Positions 43,043 through 52,919 of a DNA stretch of 64,000 bases are shown here, one piece after another. The DNA comes from JBOGCH01 sp051656645 (lineage in GTDB: Bacteria > Bacteroidota > Bacteroidia > Bacteroidales > Marinifilaceae). The stretch's first letter is position 1, and each line of letters starts with the position of its first letter. The notes beneath the pieces were generated by a model, which searched no databases, was not told the origin of the DNA, and was given only the letters and a program-made list of their open reading frames with translations. The stretch spans positions 62,001 through 126,000 of the forward strand of contig JBOGCH010000005.1 in the NCBI GenBank assembly GCA_051656645.1, in the 5' to 3' direction. The position numbers and the translations under genes were made by a program.

Positions 43043-43606
43043 ATGAATATTACTTTATTTTGTTCTTCATCAAATGACTTGCCTAAAGGTTTTAATGACG
43101 CTGCCGAAAAATTGGGCGAGTTAATATGTCAACATCAGTGGTCATTGGTTTATGGTGGTACAGATGCAGGATTAATGAAAAGATGTGCAGACCAGGTAAT
43201 TGCCGGAGGTTGTCGCACAATAGGTATAATCCCGGAATGTATTTATAATAGAGGAGTACAATCAACGCTATGTAAGGACTTGATTGTTACGCCGGACATG
43301 AAAGAGCGTAAAGAGTTAATGCGCGTGCAAGCGGACGCATTTATTGCTTTGCCAGGCGGATGGGGTACGTTGGAAGAGATTGTGGAAGTAGTAACATTGA
43401 AACAATTGGGGGAGTTGAATAAACCAATTGTTTTTGTGAATATAGATGGGTACTTTGATTTATTCTTTTCATTCATTAATAAAGCTTCTCAATTGGGGGT
43501 GATTAAGCGGGAATATGATAATATATACCATGTTTCTACATCGGTAGAGGATGCTGTTCAATATATTTTGGATTATAATTGCCAGGATATAGTATCAAAA
43601 TATTGA
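43043..43606 (+). CDS. LOG-family protein (cytokinin-riboside-monophosphate phosphoribohydrolase type)
   Basis: A 187-residue Rossmann protein of the LOG/lysine-decarboxylase-like family. The catalytic signature PGGWGTLEE is at 104-112 and the early Gly motif VYGGTDAGLM at about 37-46. Bacterial members release ribose-5-phosphate from nucleoside monophosphates; the physiological substrate here is unknown. It lies only 13 bases after the gyrB terminator. A weak stem TGTTAAAT/ATTTAACA follows its stop; the remaining 200 bases before pflB hold only a -7 box. Confidence 0.85.
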   Translation: MNITLFCSSSNDLPKGFNDAAEKLGELICQHQWSLVYGGTDAGLMKRCADQVIAGGCRTIGIIPECIYNRGVQSTLCKDLIVTPDMKERKELMRVQADAFIALPGGWGTLEEIVEVVTLKQLGELNKPIVFVNIDGYFDLFFSFINKASQLGVIKREYDNIYHVSTSVEDAVQYILDYNCQDIVSKY

Positions 43607-43815
43607 TATAGAGTTAATAAAAGTGTTAAATAGAGGATTAAATTTAACATATCATTAGCATACCACAGCATAATACACTTAATTATTACACACATAGTCC
43701 AAATAATCATAATTAAATTTAGTGTAATGTATTGTTTTGATGAAAGTTATAAAACATTATTTATATAAAGTCTAAATAACAAGATATATTAACAAAATAT
43801 ATCACGCAAAAAATG

Positions 43816-43823
43816 TACCTTTG
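43816..43823 (+). promoter_or_regulatory. Candidate -7 box for pflB
   Basis: TACCTTTG followed by C, 36 bases before the pflB start. No -33 TTTG; such a strongly expressed gene might depend on an activator. Confidence 0.45.
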
Positions 43824-43859
43824 CACTCGAAATAAGGAATAACAAACTATTTATACGAA

Positions 43860-46088
43860 ATGGATAATAAACTTAATTTTAAAGGAGATCTTTGGCAAGA
43901 AGAAGTGAATGTTCGTGACTTTGTCATCAACAACATTACTCCTTATGAAGGGAATGCAGACTTCCTTACTCCTGCAACTGAAAGAACTAAACAAATTTGG
44001 TCAATTTGTCGTGCTGCTCTTAAAGAAGAGTTAGACAACCGTGGTGTACGTTCAATTGATACCAAAACAGTTTCGGGAATCGCATCTCACAAAGCTGGTT
44101 ACATTGATAGAGAAAATGAATTAATCGTAGGTCTTCAAACAGATGAGCTTCTACGCCGTGCTATGAAACCACTTGGTGGTATCAAAGTGGTAGAGAAAGC
44201 TTGCGAAGAGCATGGTTTAACAGTTGATGAGCACGTAAGCGATATTTTCAACAACTACCGCAAAACACATAACGAAGGTGTTTTTGATGTATATAATTCA
44301 GAAATCCGTAAGTATCGTTCATTAGGATTCTTAACTGGTTTACCTGATAACTATGCTCGTGGACGTATTATTGGTGACTACCGTCGTTTAGCTCTTTATG
44401 GTCTTGATTTCTTAATTCAAGAGAAAGTTAAAGATCTTAATAGCTTAGGTGGTCCAATGACTGAAGAGCGTATCCGCCTTCGCGAAGAAGTTGCTGACCA
44501 AATTAAAGCGCTTCACGCAATGAAAGTAATGGGTGAGTACTATGGTCTTGACTTGTCTCGTCCTGCTTACACTGCACAAGAGGCTGTACAATGGGTTTAC
44601 ATGGCTTACTTAGCAGCTGTTAAAGAACAAGACGGTGCTGCGATGTCTTTAGGTAATGTTTCTTCATTCCTTGATATCTACATTGAGCATGACTTGCAAA
44701 ACAACTTAATCACTGAGGAATTTGCTCAAGAATTAGTTGACCAATTCGTAGTTAAATTACGTATGGTTCGTCACTTACGTATGGATGCATATAATGACAT
44801 CTTTGCTGGTGACCCAACTTGGGTAACTGAATCAATTGGTGGTAAATTTGTTGACGGACGTACTAAAGTTACTAAAACTTCATTCCGTTTCTTACAAACT
44901 CTTTACAACCTAGGTCCATCACCAGAACCTAACATGACTGTTCTTTGGTCACCATCTCTACCAGAAGGTTTCAAAGAATTCTGTGCTCAGGTTTCAATCG
45001 ATACTTCATCTATTCAGTATGAGAACGATGATTTGATGCAAGAAATTAGATGTTCTGATGACTATGGTATTGCATGTTGTGTATCTTTCCAAGAAATTGG
45101 TAAACAAATCCAATTCTTCGGTGCGCGTACTAACCTTGCTAAAGCACTTTTACTTGCTCTTAACGAAGGACGTTGTGAGTTTACAGGTAAAGTTGTAGTT
45201 CCTGGAATTCCAAAGCTTTCAAGCGACGTATTGAACTACGAAGAAGTAATGGCTAACTTTGATAAAGTAATGATTGACATTGCACGTGTTTACAACGACA
45301 CAATGAACATCATTCACTATATGCATGATAAATATTACTATGAGAAAGCTCAGATGGCTTTAATTGACACTAATCCTAAGATAAACTTAGCTTATGGTGC
45401 TGCTGGTCTTTCTGTAGTTGCTGACTCATTATCTGCAATCCGTTATGCTAAAGTAACAGCAAAACGCGATGAGAATGGCTTAACTAACGGTTTTGATATT
45501 AACGGCGAATTCCCATGTTACGGTAATGATGATGACCGTGTGGATTCAATGGCAGTATCTGTAACTCACCGTTTCAATGAGTTATTGAAAGCGTTACCTA
45601 CATATAAAAATGCTGACCCAACTCTTTCTATCCTTACAATTACATCTAACGTAATGTACGGTAAGAAAACAGGAGCTACTCCTGACGGACGTGAGAAAGG
45701 TGTTGCTTTTGCGCCTGGTGCTAACCCAATGCACGGACGTGATGAGAAAGGTGCTATTGCTTCATTAACTTCAGTAGCTAAAATTAACTATGCTGACGCT
45801 GAAGATGGTGTAAGTAATACATTCTCTATCATTCCTCGTTCATTAGGTGTTGATAACAATACTCAGGTTGAAAACCTTGTAAACATGATGGATGGTTACT
45901 TCTCTAAAGGAGCTCACCACTTAAATGTTAACGTATTGAACCGTGACACATTACGTGACGCGATGGAGCATCCGGAAAACTACCCGCAGTTAACTATCCG
46001 TGTATCAGGATATGCGGTTAACTTTATCCGTTTAACTCGCGAACAACAATTAGAGGTTATTTCTCGTAGCTTCTTTGAAAGAATGTAA
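43860..46088 (+). CDS. pflB: Pyruvate formate-lyase
   Basis: Glycyl-radical enzyme that cleaves pyruvate with CoA to acetyl-CoA and formate in anaerobic fermentation. 742 residues, the usual length. The catalytic Cys-Cys pair is in DYGIACCVSFQEIG and the radical glycine in the C-terminal motif RVSGYAVNF. The codon choice is strongly biased and uniform, as expected for one of the most abundant proteins. It is followed by a terminator, then its activating enzyme pflA. Presence of PFL indicates an anaerobic or microaerobic fermentative life. Confidence 0.97.
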   Translation: MDNKLNFKGDLWQEEVNVRDFVINNITPYEGNADFLTPATERTKQIWSICRAALKEELDNRGVRSIDTKTVSGIASHKAGYIDRENELIVGLQTDELLRRAMKPLGGIKVVEKACEEHGLTVDEHVSDIFNNYRKTHNEGVFDVYNSEIRKYRSLGFLTGLPDNYARGRIIGDYRRLALYGLDFLIQEKVKDLNSLGGPMTEERIRLREEVADQIKALHAMKVMGEYYGLDLSRPAYTAQEAVQWVYMAYLAAVKEQDGAAMSLGNVSSFLDIYIEHDLQNNLITEEFAQELVDQFVVKLRMVRHLRMDAYNDIFAGDPTWVTESIGGKFVDGRTKVTKTSFRFLQTLYNLGPSPEPNMTVLWSPSLPEGFKEFCAQVSIDTSSIQYENDDLMQEIRCSDDYGIACCVSFQEIGKQIQFFGARTNLAKALLLALNEGRCEFTGKVVVPGIPKLSSDVLNYEEVMANFDKVMIDIARVYNDTMNIIHYMHDKYYYEKAQMALIDTNPKINLAYGAAGLSVVADSLSAIRYAKVTAKRDENGLTNGFDINGEFPCYGNDDDRVDSMAVSVTHRFNELLKALPTYKNADPTLSILTITSNVMYGKKTGATPDGREKGVAFAPGANPMHGRDEKGAIASLTSVAKINYADAEDGVSNTFSIIPRSLGVDNNTQVENLVNMMDGYFSKGAHHLNVNVLNRDTLRDAMEHPENYPQLTIRVSGYAVNFIRLTREQQLEVISRSFFERM

Positions 46089-46106
46089 TTTTATTACAGA
46101 CATATT

Positions 46107-46149
46107 GATTACCCTGTTTTGGATTTTCCGACAGGGTAATCCTTTTTTT
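46107..46149 (+). terminator. Terminator between pflB and pflA
   Basis: 11-bp perfect stem (46107-46117 with 46131-46141), then eight T-rich bases. It probably makes pflA expression a small fraction of pflB, fitting a catalytic activator. Confidence 0.82.
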
Positions 46150-46186
46150 AAATGATACAATAAGAACAAGATTTTATACATACAAC

Positions 46187-46912
46187 ATGATAAAGGTTCA
46201 TTCATACGAATCGATGGGTACTTTCGACGGTCCGGGATTGCGTTTAGTTGTTTTCCTACAAGGATGCAATTTTAGATGTTTATATTGCGCAAATGCCGAC
46301 ACTATTACCACAAAAGGAGGGAAAGAAACTGAAGATGAAGAAATTTTGCGGATGGCATTAAGCCAGAAATCTTTTTTTGGTAAAAAGGGAGGTGTAACTT
46401 TCTCCGGAGGTGAGCCGACACTTCAAGCTAAAGAGCTTATTAGTACATGTAAGTTACTAAAAGAAAATGGCATACATGTTTGCTTAGATACAAATGGAAG
46501 TATTTTAAATGATGATGTGAAGGAGTTGTTGCAGTATATTGATATGGTTCTTCTTGATGTTAAGCAATTTAATCCTACCCGCCACGAAACGCTAACCGAG
46601 CGTAGCAACGACAATACGTTGAAAATGCTTCAATACTTAAATGAAATCAATAAACCGGTGTGGTTACGCTATGTACTTGTTCCTGGCTATTCTGATTTTA
46701 CCGAGGATATTGAAGGTCTAGGCCAATTTGCAGGCCCTTTAAGTAATATTGAACGAGTAGAGATATTACCTTATCATACACTTGGCAAACACAAATATGA
46801 GCATCTTAACAAGCCGTATTTATTGAATGATGTCAAAGAAAACACGCCTGAGCAACTAGAAAAAGCGAAGGCTACTTTTGAAAAGTTCTTCAATTATGTG
46901 TGTGTAAACTAG
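46187..46912 (+). CDS. pflA: Pyruvate formate-lyase activating enzyme
   Basis: Radical SAM enzyme that abstracts a hydrogen from the PFL glycine. 241 residues; cluster cysteines at 27, 31 and 34 in CNFRCLYC; the SAM-binding GGEP is in TFSGGEPTLQ; other family segments are MGTFDGPGLRLVVFLQGC at the start and YHTLGKHKYEHL near the end. It is separated from pflB by a terminator, so it depends on read-through or a promoter I cannot see in the 98-base gap. Confidence 0.95.
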   Translation: MIKVHSYESMGTFDGPGLRLVVFLQGCNFRCLYCANADTITTKGGKETEDEEILRMALSQKSFFGKKGGVTFSGGEPTLQAKELISTCKLLKENGIHVCLDTNGSILNDDVKELLQYIDMVLLDVKQFNPTRHETLTERSNDNTLKMLQYLNEINKPVWLRYVLVPGYSDFTEDIEGLGQFAGPLSNIERVEILPYHTLGKHKYEHLNKPYLLNDVKENTPEQLEKAKATFEKFFNYVCVN

Positions 46913-46920
46913 TTCATTGC

Positions 46921-46963
46921 AAATAAAAAATGCCACCTAAACAATAGGTGGCATTTTTTATTT
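46921..46963. terminator. Bidirectional terminator between pflA and the ATPase gene
   Basis: 18-bp perfect stem (46921-46938 with 46946-46963), loop AAACAAT. Overlaps the first bases of the minus-strand stop codon at 46962. Confidence 0.9.
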
Positions 46964-49601
46964 ATCTGTTTTTAATCCATCTAATGGCTTCGCCTATCCA
47001 CATTATGGAGGATGTGCCTAGAATTATAGTTACCCAATCCTCAAAACTAATTGGGGTAGTACGGAAAACCGTACCTCCAAATTCTACAATAAGGACTTGT
47101 CCAATTGGAATAATTAGAAGAACAAAAAGGAATCCTTTAGCTGCCTTTATATTTTTAAATACAGACTCCCCAGTCATGAATGCCTTAGCATTGAATAAAT
47201 TCCAATATTGCAGCATAACAAAAACGGTAAAGAATATAGATAGGTTATATATTGTAAGTTGATTTGCGTCATCGGCAAGCCAATACATAAATGAAATTAG
47301 GAATGCGGTAAATAAACAACCTATACTAATAATTCGACGTCTCATCTCAGGCGTAATAATGAAGGCTTTTGCCGAACGAGGTTTCTCCTTCATAACGTGC
47401 TTATTGGGAGGGAGGGAAGCCAATGCCATAGCCGCAAAAGTATCAATTATCATATTTACCCATAACATTTGCGTTACTGTCAATGGCAAATCCTTTCCTA
47501 ACAATGATCCTATTAAAACAATAAGTAGTGCAGTTAGGTTAATAGTAAGTTGGAATAAGATAAAACGCTGAATATTATGATATAGTGATCGTCCCCACAT
47601 TACCGCAGTTGCAATACTACTAAACGAGTCATCTAAAAGCGTAATATCACTTGCCTCTTTGGCAACGGACGTTCCACTTCCCATAGATAGTCCAACGTCA
47701 GCATGGTTCAACGCAGGTGCATCGTTGGTTCCATCTCCTGTCACGGCCACAACCTCGCCCAATTGCTTTAACAGAATAACAAGGCGTTGCTTATCTGTTG
47801 GACGTGCTCTACACATTATTTTTAGTTTCTTTATTACAGCAAGTGCCTCTTCATCGGTAAGCGTAGCAAACTCGGTTCCCGTAATAATAACATCATCGCT
47901 ATCGTTTGGTGAGATAATTCCAATTTGGCGTCCAATCTCTCTAGCTGTGGCAAAAGTATCGCCCGTTACTATTTTAATTTGTATTCCGGCGTCCAAACAT
48001 TCGTTTACCGCTGCCGGTACATCTGGACGTATCGGGTCAGCAATGGCAAATATTCCTTGTAGAACTAAATTATCCAATTCTTTCAAATCAATATCATTCT
48101 CATCAACTTCTTTATAAGCAATTGCCAATGTACGCATAGCCATGTTTTGATAGGCTAACAATTGGTCCTCAATAGTATTAATCATACTATTCAAATCAAT
48201 ATCCCCATCGGGCATAACAATGCGTTTGCATTTGGATAATATAATTTCAGGAGCACCTTTTACATAAACAATGGTTTTATTATCTACGGTGGAGTAGGTC
48301 AAAGTAGCCATATATTTATGATCTGTAGAAAAAGGTAATTGCTTTATAATGGTGCACTCTTTTCTATATTGCTCATAATTATAGTTCTGCTTATGTAGCC
48401 ACTGCAATAATGCACCCTCGGTAGGATTTCCTAATGGTTTAATGGTGTTATTAAGCAACTCTAAAAAAGCAGTACTATTAACAGAGATTCCCTCTGCAAC
48501 ACGGGTTGCATTTGCCGATTTATCCAAAAGCATAGCTTGGTCAAGTGGATAAATGACACATTCAGATACCTGCATTTTGTTTTGTGTAAGCGTACCGGTT
48601 TTATCCGTGCAAATAACGGTTGTCGCACCCATTGTCTCGCATGCATGCATCTTCCTTACCAAATTATTAGTCTTAAGCATCTTACGCATACTTAATGCAA
48701 GGCTTAATGTAACACTCATTGGGAGTCCTTCGGGCACAGATACCACGATCAATGTAACGGCTACCATAAAATACTGCAACACACGTCCTGCGCTTTGTAA
48801 GGTAAACCAATTATCCTTGGTTACATTACCATGAATAATGTCCTGCGAAAGCAGAATAATAAATATAATTATAGCAACGGCAAAACCAATAATACTTATA
48901 ACGCGAGCTAACCCATCTAACTGCTTCGTTAGCGGCGTTTTATCAGTATTCTTCTCCATTGCCTTTTCTGCTACTTTGCCAAACTCAGTAGTATCGCCAA
49001 TTGCGGTTATCCTGTAAACACCATGCCCGTTTATTACGGTTGTACCTCGATACAAATAGTTAGAAGGGTAGGTGGCATGCTCGTCAAACTTATCCTCATG
49101 GGTTGTTTTATCAATTATAGGTTCGCCTGTTAGGGTCGATTCATTGACTTGGAGCGATACAGCCTCTAACAGTTCGCCATCTGCGGGGATTTCATCGCCT
49201 GTATCCAATATAACAATATCCCCAACGGTAATATCTCGCTTTGCAATTTCCGTAATGTGTCCGTTACGTATAACTTTATAGTAAATGTCATCATTTACCT
49301 TGTTAAGTAAATCGAATTTTTTATTTGCATCCGTTTCAAACCAAAAGCCCACGCATGTAGCTAAAATAATTGCACAAAATATACCAATAGTCTCCGCATA
49401 CTCATTGTGGAGTATTGAGATTACTAGTGATAAGCATGCAGCAACAAGCAGTATTATTATTATTGGATCTTTAAATTTTTCAAGGAAAAGCTTAAGCAGG
49501 GACTCCCGTTTTGGTGGTGTAAGTATATTCGCACCGTATTTCTTATGTCCATCTGCTACTTCTTTATCCGTTAAACCAACGTATTCTTTATTTTCAGCCA
49601 T
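46962..49601 (-). CDS. Calcium-translocating P-type ATPase, PMCA/SERCA-like
   Basis: An 879-residue P-type (P2) ATPase. It carries the N-terminal cation-ATPase domain, TGEP in the actuator, PEGLPM in membrane helix 4 (cation site), the phosphorylation motif DKTGTLTQNK, the hinge TGDGTNDAPAL, and about ten membrane segments, the last four in the C-terminal 180 residues. Sequence type points to calcium export; sodium or proton coupling cannot be excluded. Transcribed alone. Confidence 0.92.
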   Translation of the reverse strand: MAENKEYVGLTDKEVADGHKKYGANILTPPKRESLLKLFLEKFKDPIIIILLVAACLSLVISILHNEYAETIGIFCAIILATCVGFWFETDANKKFDLLNKVNDDIYYKVIRNGHITEIAKRDITVGDIVILDTGDEIPADGELLEAVSLQVNESTLTGEPIIDKTTHEDKFDEHATYPSNYLYRGTTVINGHGVYRITAIGDTTEFGKVAEKAMEKNTDKTPLTKQLDGLARVISIIGFAVAIIIFIILLSQDIIHGNVTKDNWFTLQSAGRVLQYFMVAVTLIVVSVPEGLPMSVTLSLALSMRKMLKTNNLVRKMHACETMGATTVICTDKTGTLTQNKMQVSECVIYPLDQAMLLDKSANATRVAEGISVNSTAFLELLNNTIKPLGNPTEGALLQWLHKQNYNYEQYRKECTIIKQLPFSTDHKYMATLTYSTVDNKTIVYVKGAPEIILSKCKRIVMPDGDIDLNSMINTIEDQLLAYQNMAMRTLAIAYKEVDENDIDLKELDNLVLQGIFAIADPIRPDVPAAVNECLDAGIQIKIVTGDTFATAREIGRQIGIISPNDSDDVIITGTEFATLTDEEALAVIKKLKIMCRARPTDKQRLVILLKQLGEVVAVTGDGTNDAPALNHADVGLSMGSGTSVAKEASDITLLDDSFSSIATAVMWGRSLYHNIQRFILFQLTINLTALLIVLIGSLLGKDLPLTVTQMLWVNMIIDTFAAMALASLPPNKHVMKEKPRSAKAFIITPEMRRRIISIGCLFTAFLISFMYWLADDANQLTIYNLSIFFTVFVMLQYWNLFNAKAFMTGESVFKNIKAAKGFLFVLLIIPIGQVLIVEFGGTVFRTTPISFEDWVTIILGTSSIMWIGEAIRWIKNR

Positions 49602-49680
49602 TATTCTTAGCGTTATATTATTAAATATTTCATATAATATACGGCATATTCTACCAAACAGTTAGAATTGTATACAATAC

Positions 49681-49713
49681 AAAAAATGACGTATTCACAC
49701 TGGAATACGTCAT
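49681..49713 (-). terminator. Terminator of the hutI-FTCD unit
   Basis: 11-bp perfect stem (49686-49696 with 49703-49713) followed on the minus strand by six T (49681-49686). Confidence 0.85.
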
Positions 49714-49732
49714 CTTATCATAGATAATATTA

Positions 49733-51448
49733 TTATGCAGTTTCTAATGCGATTTTCTCGTCAACAATTGCAATAATTTCTTTCTCTAATTCCGAAGCTA
49801 AATGAACCATCTTCTCAGCCTCAGCAATAACAGTGCGTGCATAATCCTTATCATCCAATCCTGCAGCGTTAATCTTTACATTTAAGTAAGCGCCATAAAC
49901 GCCACTGCGACAAGCTAATGCTCCAACACCTGCATCCGATACTGAGTTTGGATTTCCTACCTCAGCCATTGCTTTTGCAACAGCCATAGCATCATAGCAA
50001 AGTTTCATTGTACGGAATGGAACTTCTGTAGCAAATTTAGTTGCATCCTGAATAGCCTGTTTGCGAGCTTGCTTTTCCTCGTCGGTCTTTTTAGGTAAAC
50101 CAAATGCATCCATTATTTTATTAAATGCCAAAGTATCCTCGTCAACAAGTTTCAATAGGTCCATTTGGAATTGTTTTCCCTTCTCAGCCCAGTCACTAAA
50201 CTCTTCCCATCGGCTATCCCATCCGCGTTTGTGCGATGATAGATTTGCAACCATAGCCGCAAGCGAAGCACCAAGAGCGCCCATATATGCAGAGATAGAG
50301 CCTCCTCCGGGAGCAGGAGATTCAGATGCTGTTTCCTCGGCAAACTTAGTTAAGCTCATATCAACAAGCTTTTGTTTACCTGCGTTTTCCTGTTCCTCAA
50401 GAATATACTCAATAATCTTTTTCTTCGGCTCAAAAGGGTACAGCTCATCTAATCCCAACGATTTTACCGCTATTTTTATTAACTCATCGTCCGAAACACC
50501 TAGCGAACGCTGCTGCTTGCGTAGAAAATACTTCCCTGCATCGAGCATAGCTTTTAAAGGAATAACACCTACCAACTCCGAACCCGTTACACGTATTCCT
50601 CGGTCGTTAGCTTTATTACAAACCTCGTCAAAAGCAACATGTACAGGCGTAACGTTAATATCCGTAAGGTTCATGGAAATTTGTGCTACACCATATTCCT
50701 CAATAAACCAACCAATTGCTTTTACCGATTTCAATGTGCCCGGAAGCATAACATTTTTACCGTTGGCATCCTTTACAAGCTTACCTGTAACAGGATCGCC
50801 CTCACGTAGCGCACGTCCTCTCTCTCTTACGTCAAATGCAATAGCATTGGCACGTCTGGTTGACGTTGTATTTAAATTTATATTATAAGCAACAAGGAAA
50901 TTTCGGGCTCCAACAGCAGTTGCACCGGTTTTAGCAACAGAGGCATTAAATGTTCTTGGTCCAAAATCCGAATGCCAATCAGCACTTGCTAAGCGCTCGC
51001 CAAGAGCCTCATATTCGCCCGCTCTACATGCAGCCAAATTCTTGCGTTCAGGCTTAAAGGCTGCATTCTCATAGCAATAAACAGGTATATTAAGTTCCTC
51101 CCCAATACGTTTTGCAAGCGCACGCGCATACTCAACAGTTTCCTCCATGGTAATGTTAGAAACAGGTATTAACGGACACACATCAGTAGCCCCAAAACGA
51201 GGATGGGCCCCCTTGTGTTTGGACATATCAATTAATTCCGATGCTTTTTTTACACCTCTAAATGCAGCTTCGCATATTGCCTTAGGTTCGCCAACCATAG
51301 TAACAACTGTCCGGTTGGTTGCCTTTCCCGGATCAACATCAATAACACTTATTCCGTCAACACTTTTCATGCTATCTACAATAGCATTAATTATTTGCAT
51401 GTTGTTACCTTCACTAAAATTAGGCACACACTCAATTAATTGTTTCAT
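49733..51448 (-). CDS. Bifunctional glutamate formimidoyltransferase / formimidoyltetrahydrofolate cyclodeaminase
   Basis: FTCD fusion, 571 residues. It moves the formimino group of formimino-glutamate, the end product of histidine breakdown, to tetrahydrofolate, then removes ammonia to give methenyl-THF. Residues 1-300 are the transferase (start IECVPNFSEG, then DVDPGKATNRTVVTMVG). The cyclodeaminase domain covers about 355-571 (SESPAPGGGSISAYMGALGASL). Such fusions are known in animals and Bacteroidetes. The start at 51448 (MKQLIECVPNF) is preferred over the ATG at 51484, which would overlap hutI. Downstream of hutI by 26 bases. Confidence 0.93.
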   Translation of the reverse strand: MKQLIECVPNFSEGNNMQIINAIVDSMKSVDGISVIDVDPGKATNRTVVTMVGEPKAICEAAFRGVKKASELIDMSKHKGAHPRFGATDVCPLIPVSNITMEETVEYARALAKRIGEELNIPVYCYENAAFKPERKNLAACRAGEYEALGERLASADWHSDFGPRTFNASVAKTGATAVGARNFLVAYNINLNTTSTRRANAIAFDVRERGRALREGDPVTGKLVKDANGKNVMLPGTLKSVKAIGWFIEEYGVAQISMNLTDINVTPVHVAFDEVCNKANDRGIRVTGSELVGVIPLKAMLDAGKYFLRKQQRSLGVSDDELIKIAVKSLGLDELYPFEPKKKIIEYILEEQENAGKQKLVDMSLTKFAEETASESPAPGGGSISAYMGALGASLAAMVANLSSHKRGWDSRWEEFSDWAEKGKQFQMDLLKLVDEDTLAFNKIMDAFGLPKKTDEEKQARKQAIQDATKFATEVPFRTMKLCYDAMAVAKAMAEVGNPNSVSDAGVGALACRSGVYGAYLNVKINAAGLDDKDYARTVIAEAEKMVHLASELEKEIIAIVDEKIALETA

Positions 51449-51474
51449 ACGTTTATAATTTGTTTTATTTAAGT

Positions 51475-52728
51475 TTAATAACAATCACCCTTTATAAATA
51501 CATGCTCAACAATATCGCTACCGTATGCATAAGGAATGTATTCAATACCAGAAATAGGAGTTGTAAGAATTAGATTAGCTAGTTTTCCGCGTGCAATGCT
51601 TCCCACTTGTTCCTCAACCCCCATTGCATACGCACTGTTAAGTGTTGTAGCATTAATAACTTCTTCCGGAAGCATTTTGTAATTTATACATCCCAATGAA
51701 CATATAAACTTCATATTCCCTTGAGGCGAAGATCCCGGATTGTAATCCGATGCTAAAGCTATTGGCAATCCTGCATCAATCATTGTTCTGACAGGAGAGT
51801 AGGGCATATTTAAAAAGAAAGCAGCACCAGGAAGTACTGTTGGCATAGTTTCACTACCCAACAACGCTTTTATCTCTTCTTCGCCAATGTATTCCAAGTG
51901 ATCTACAGATAATGCGTTGTATTTTACGCCAACTTGCACACCACCCGAGTAATCTAGCTCGTTTGCATGCATCTTCGCACGTAGTCCATACTTCATTCCT
52001 GCATTTAAAATACGGTCTGTATCCTCCACGGTAAAGAACCCTTTATCGCAAAACACGTCAATATAATCAGCTAAATCCTCATTAGCTACTGCCGGGATCA
52101 TTTCGTTAATAATGTAATCAACATATTGCGTCTGATCTGCTCTGTATTCCATTGGAATTGCATGCGCCGCTAATAATGTCGATTTAATAAGTAAAGGTGT
52201 TTCTGCCTGTAAACGCTTAATAACACGCAACATTTTAAGTTCGTTCTCTGTATCAAGGCCATAACCGCTTTTAATTTCAATAGCGCCCGTACCGTAAGAG
52301 GCAACCTCTTGAATACGTCCATAAGCACTTTCAAACAGCTCTTCCTCCGTAGCTTGAGCAATTCTTTTGGCAGAATTTAGGATACCTCCACCGCGTTGAG
52401 CAATTTCCTCGTATGTTAATCCTTTTATTTTATCAATATATTCAATTTCACGACTTCCGGCATATACAATATGCGAATGAGAGTCGCAAAATGTAGGCAT
52501 TACAACGCGGCCGGTAGCGTCAAACTCCTGCATGGCGTCACAACCGGCTTGTAAAGCTTCTATATTTAAAGTGTCCATTGAACCAAAGTCCATAATAGTT
52601 TCACCATCAATACATAACCATGCATTGTTAATACATGGTAGGTTAGCCATATCTTTCCCGCATATCATGCGTCGCTCGCCATTATCTACTTGTACAAGCG
52701 TTTTAATATTTGTAATTAATGTTCTCAT
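51475..52728 (-). CDS. hutI: Imidazolonepropionase
   Basis: A 417-residue amidohydrolase opening the imidazolone ring of 4-imidazolone-5-propanoate to N-formimino-glutamate, the third step of histidine degradation. Metal motif FCDSHSHIVYAG (HxH), RGGGILNSAKRI, HANELDYSGGVQVG and the metal Asp in LASDYNPGSSPQGN. First gene of the unit with FTCD, which takes the product. hutH and hutU are not in the window, so they must lie elsewhere. Confidence 0.95.
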   Translation of the reverse strand: MRTLITNIKTLVQVDNGERRMICGKDMANLPCINNAWLCIDGETIMDFGSMDTLNIEALQAGCDAMQEFDATGRVVMPTFCDSHSHIVYAGSREIEYIDKIKGLTYEEIAQRGGGILNSAKRIAQATEEELFESAYGRIQEVASYGTGAIEIKSGYGLDTENELKMLRVIKRLQAETPLLIKSTLLAAHAIPMEYRADQTQYVDYIINEMIPAVANEDLADYIDVFCDKGFFTVEDTDRILNAGMKYGLRAKMHANELDYSGGVQVGVKYNALSVDHLEYIGEEEIKALLGSETMPTVLPGAAFFLNMPYSPVRTMIDAGLPIALASDYNPGSSPQGNMKFICSLGCINYKMLPEEVINATTLNSAYAMGVEEQVGSIARGKLANLILTTPISGIEYIPYAYGSDIVEHVFIKGDCY

Positions 52729-52756
52729 AGTTTACTATAAAATGTTTAGCACGAAT

Positions 52757-52819
52757 GTAAAAAAAAAAAGTACAGATAGGACTATTTAAGATTTATTTAA
52801 ATACTCCTATCTGTACTTT
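52757..52819 (-). terminator. Terminator ending the purH-mre-rodA operon, abutting the hutI promoter
   Basis: 23-bp stem with one mismatch (52767-52789 with 52797-52819), loop GATTTAT, followed on the minus strand by more than ten T. The hutI start is less than 30 bases past the T run, so the hutI promoter must overlap it. Confidence 0.85.
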
Positions 52820-52919
52820 ATTTGGTATAAAAAATTGTCATTTCAGAGAATAATCCTTACATACGCCTTTCTTAGATTCCTAGCACATATTGTTACTAAT
52901 TTGCCTAAAGTCTCCCCCA

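Noticed and set aside
43607..43859. FNR-type site before pflB
   Set aside because: I looked for a TTGAT-N4-ATCAA-like palindrome and found only AT-rich partial repeats.
47659..48117. 152-codon ORF antisense to the P-type ATPase
   Set aside because: Shadow frame of a gene with all family motifs.
50061..50888. 275-codon ORF antisense to the FTCD gene
   Set aside because: A shadow of a confident gene; composition (Ser/Phe/Ile rich) is typical for antisense frames and there is no start context.
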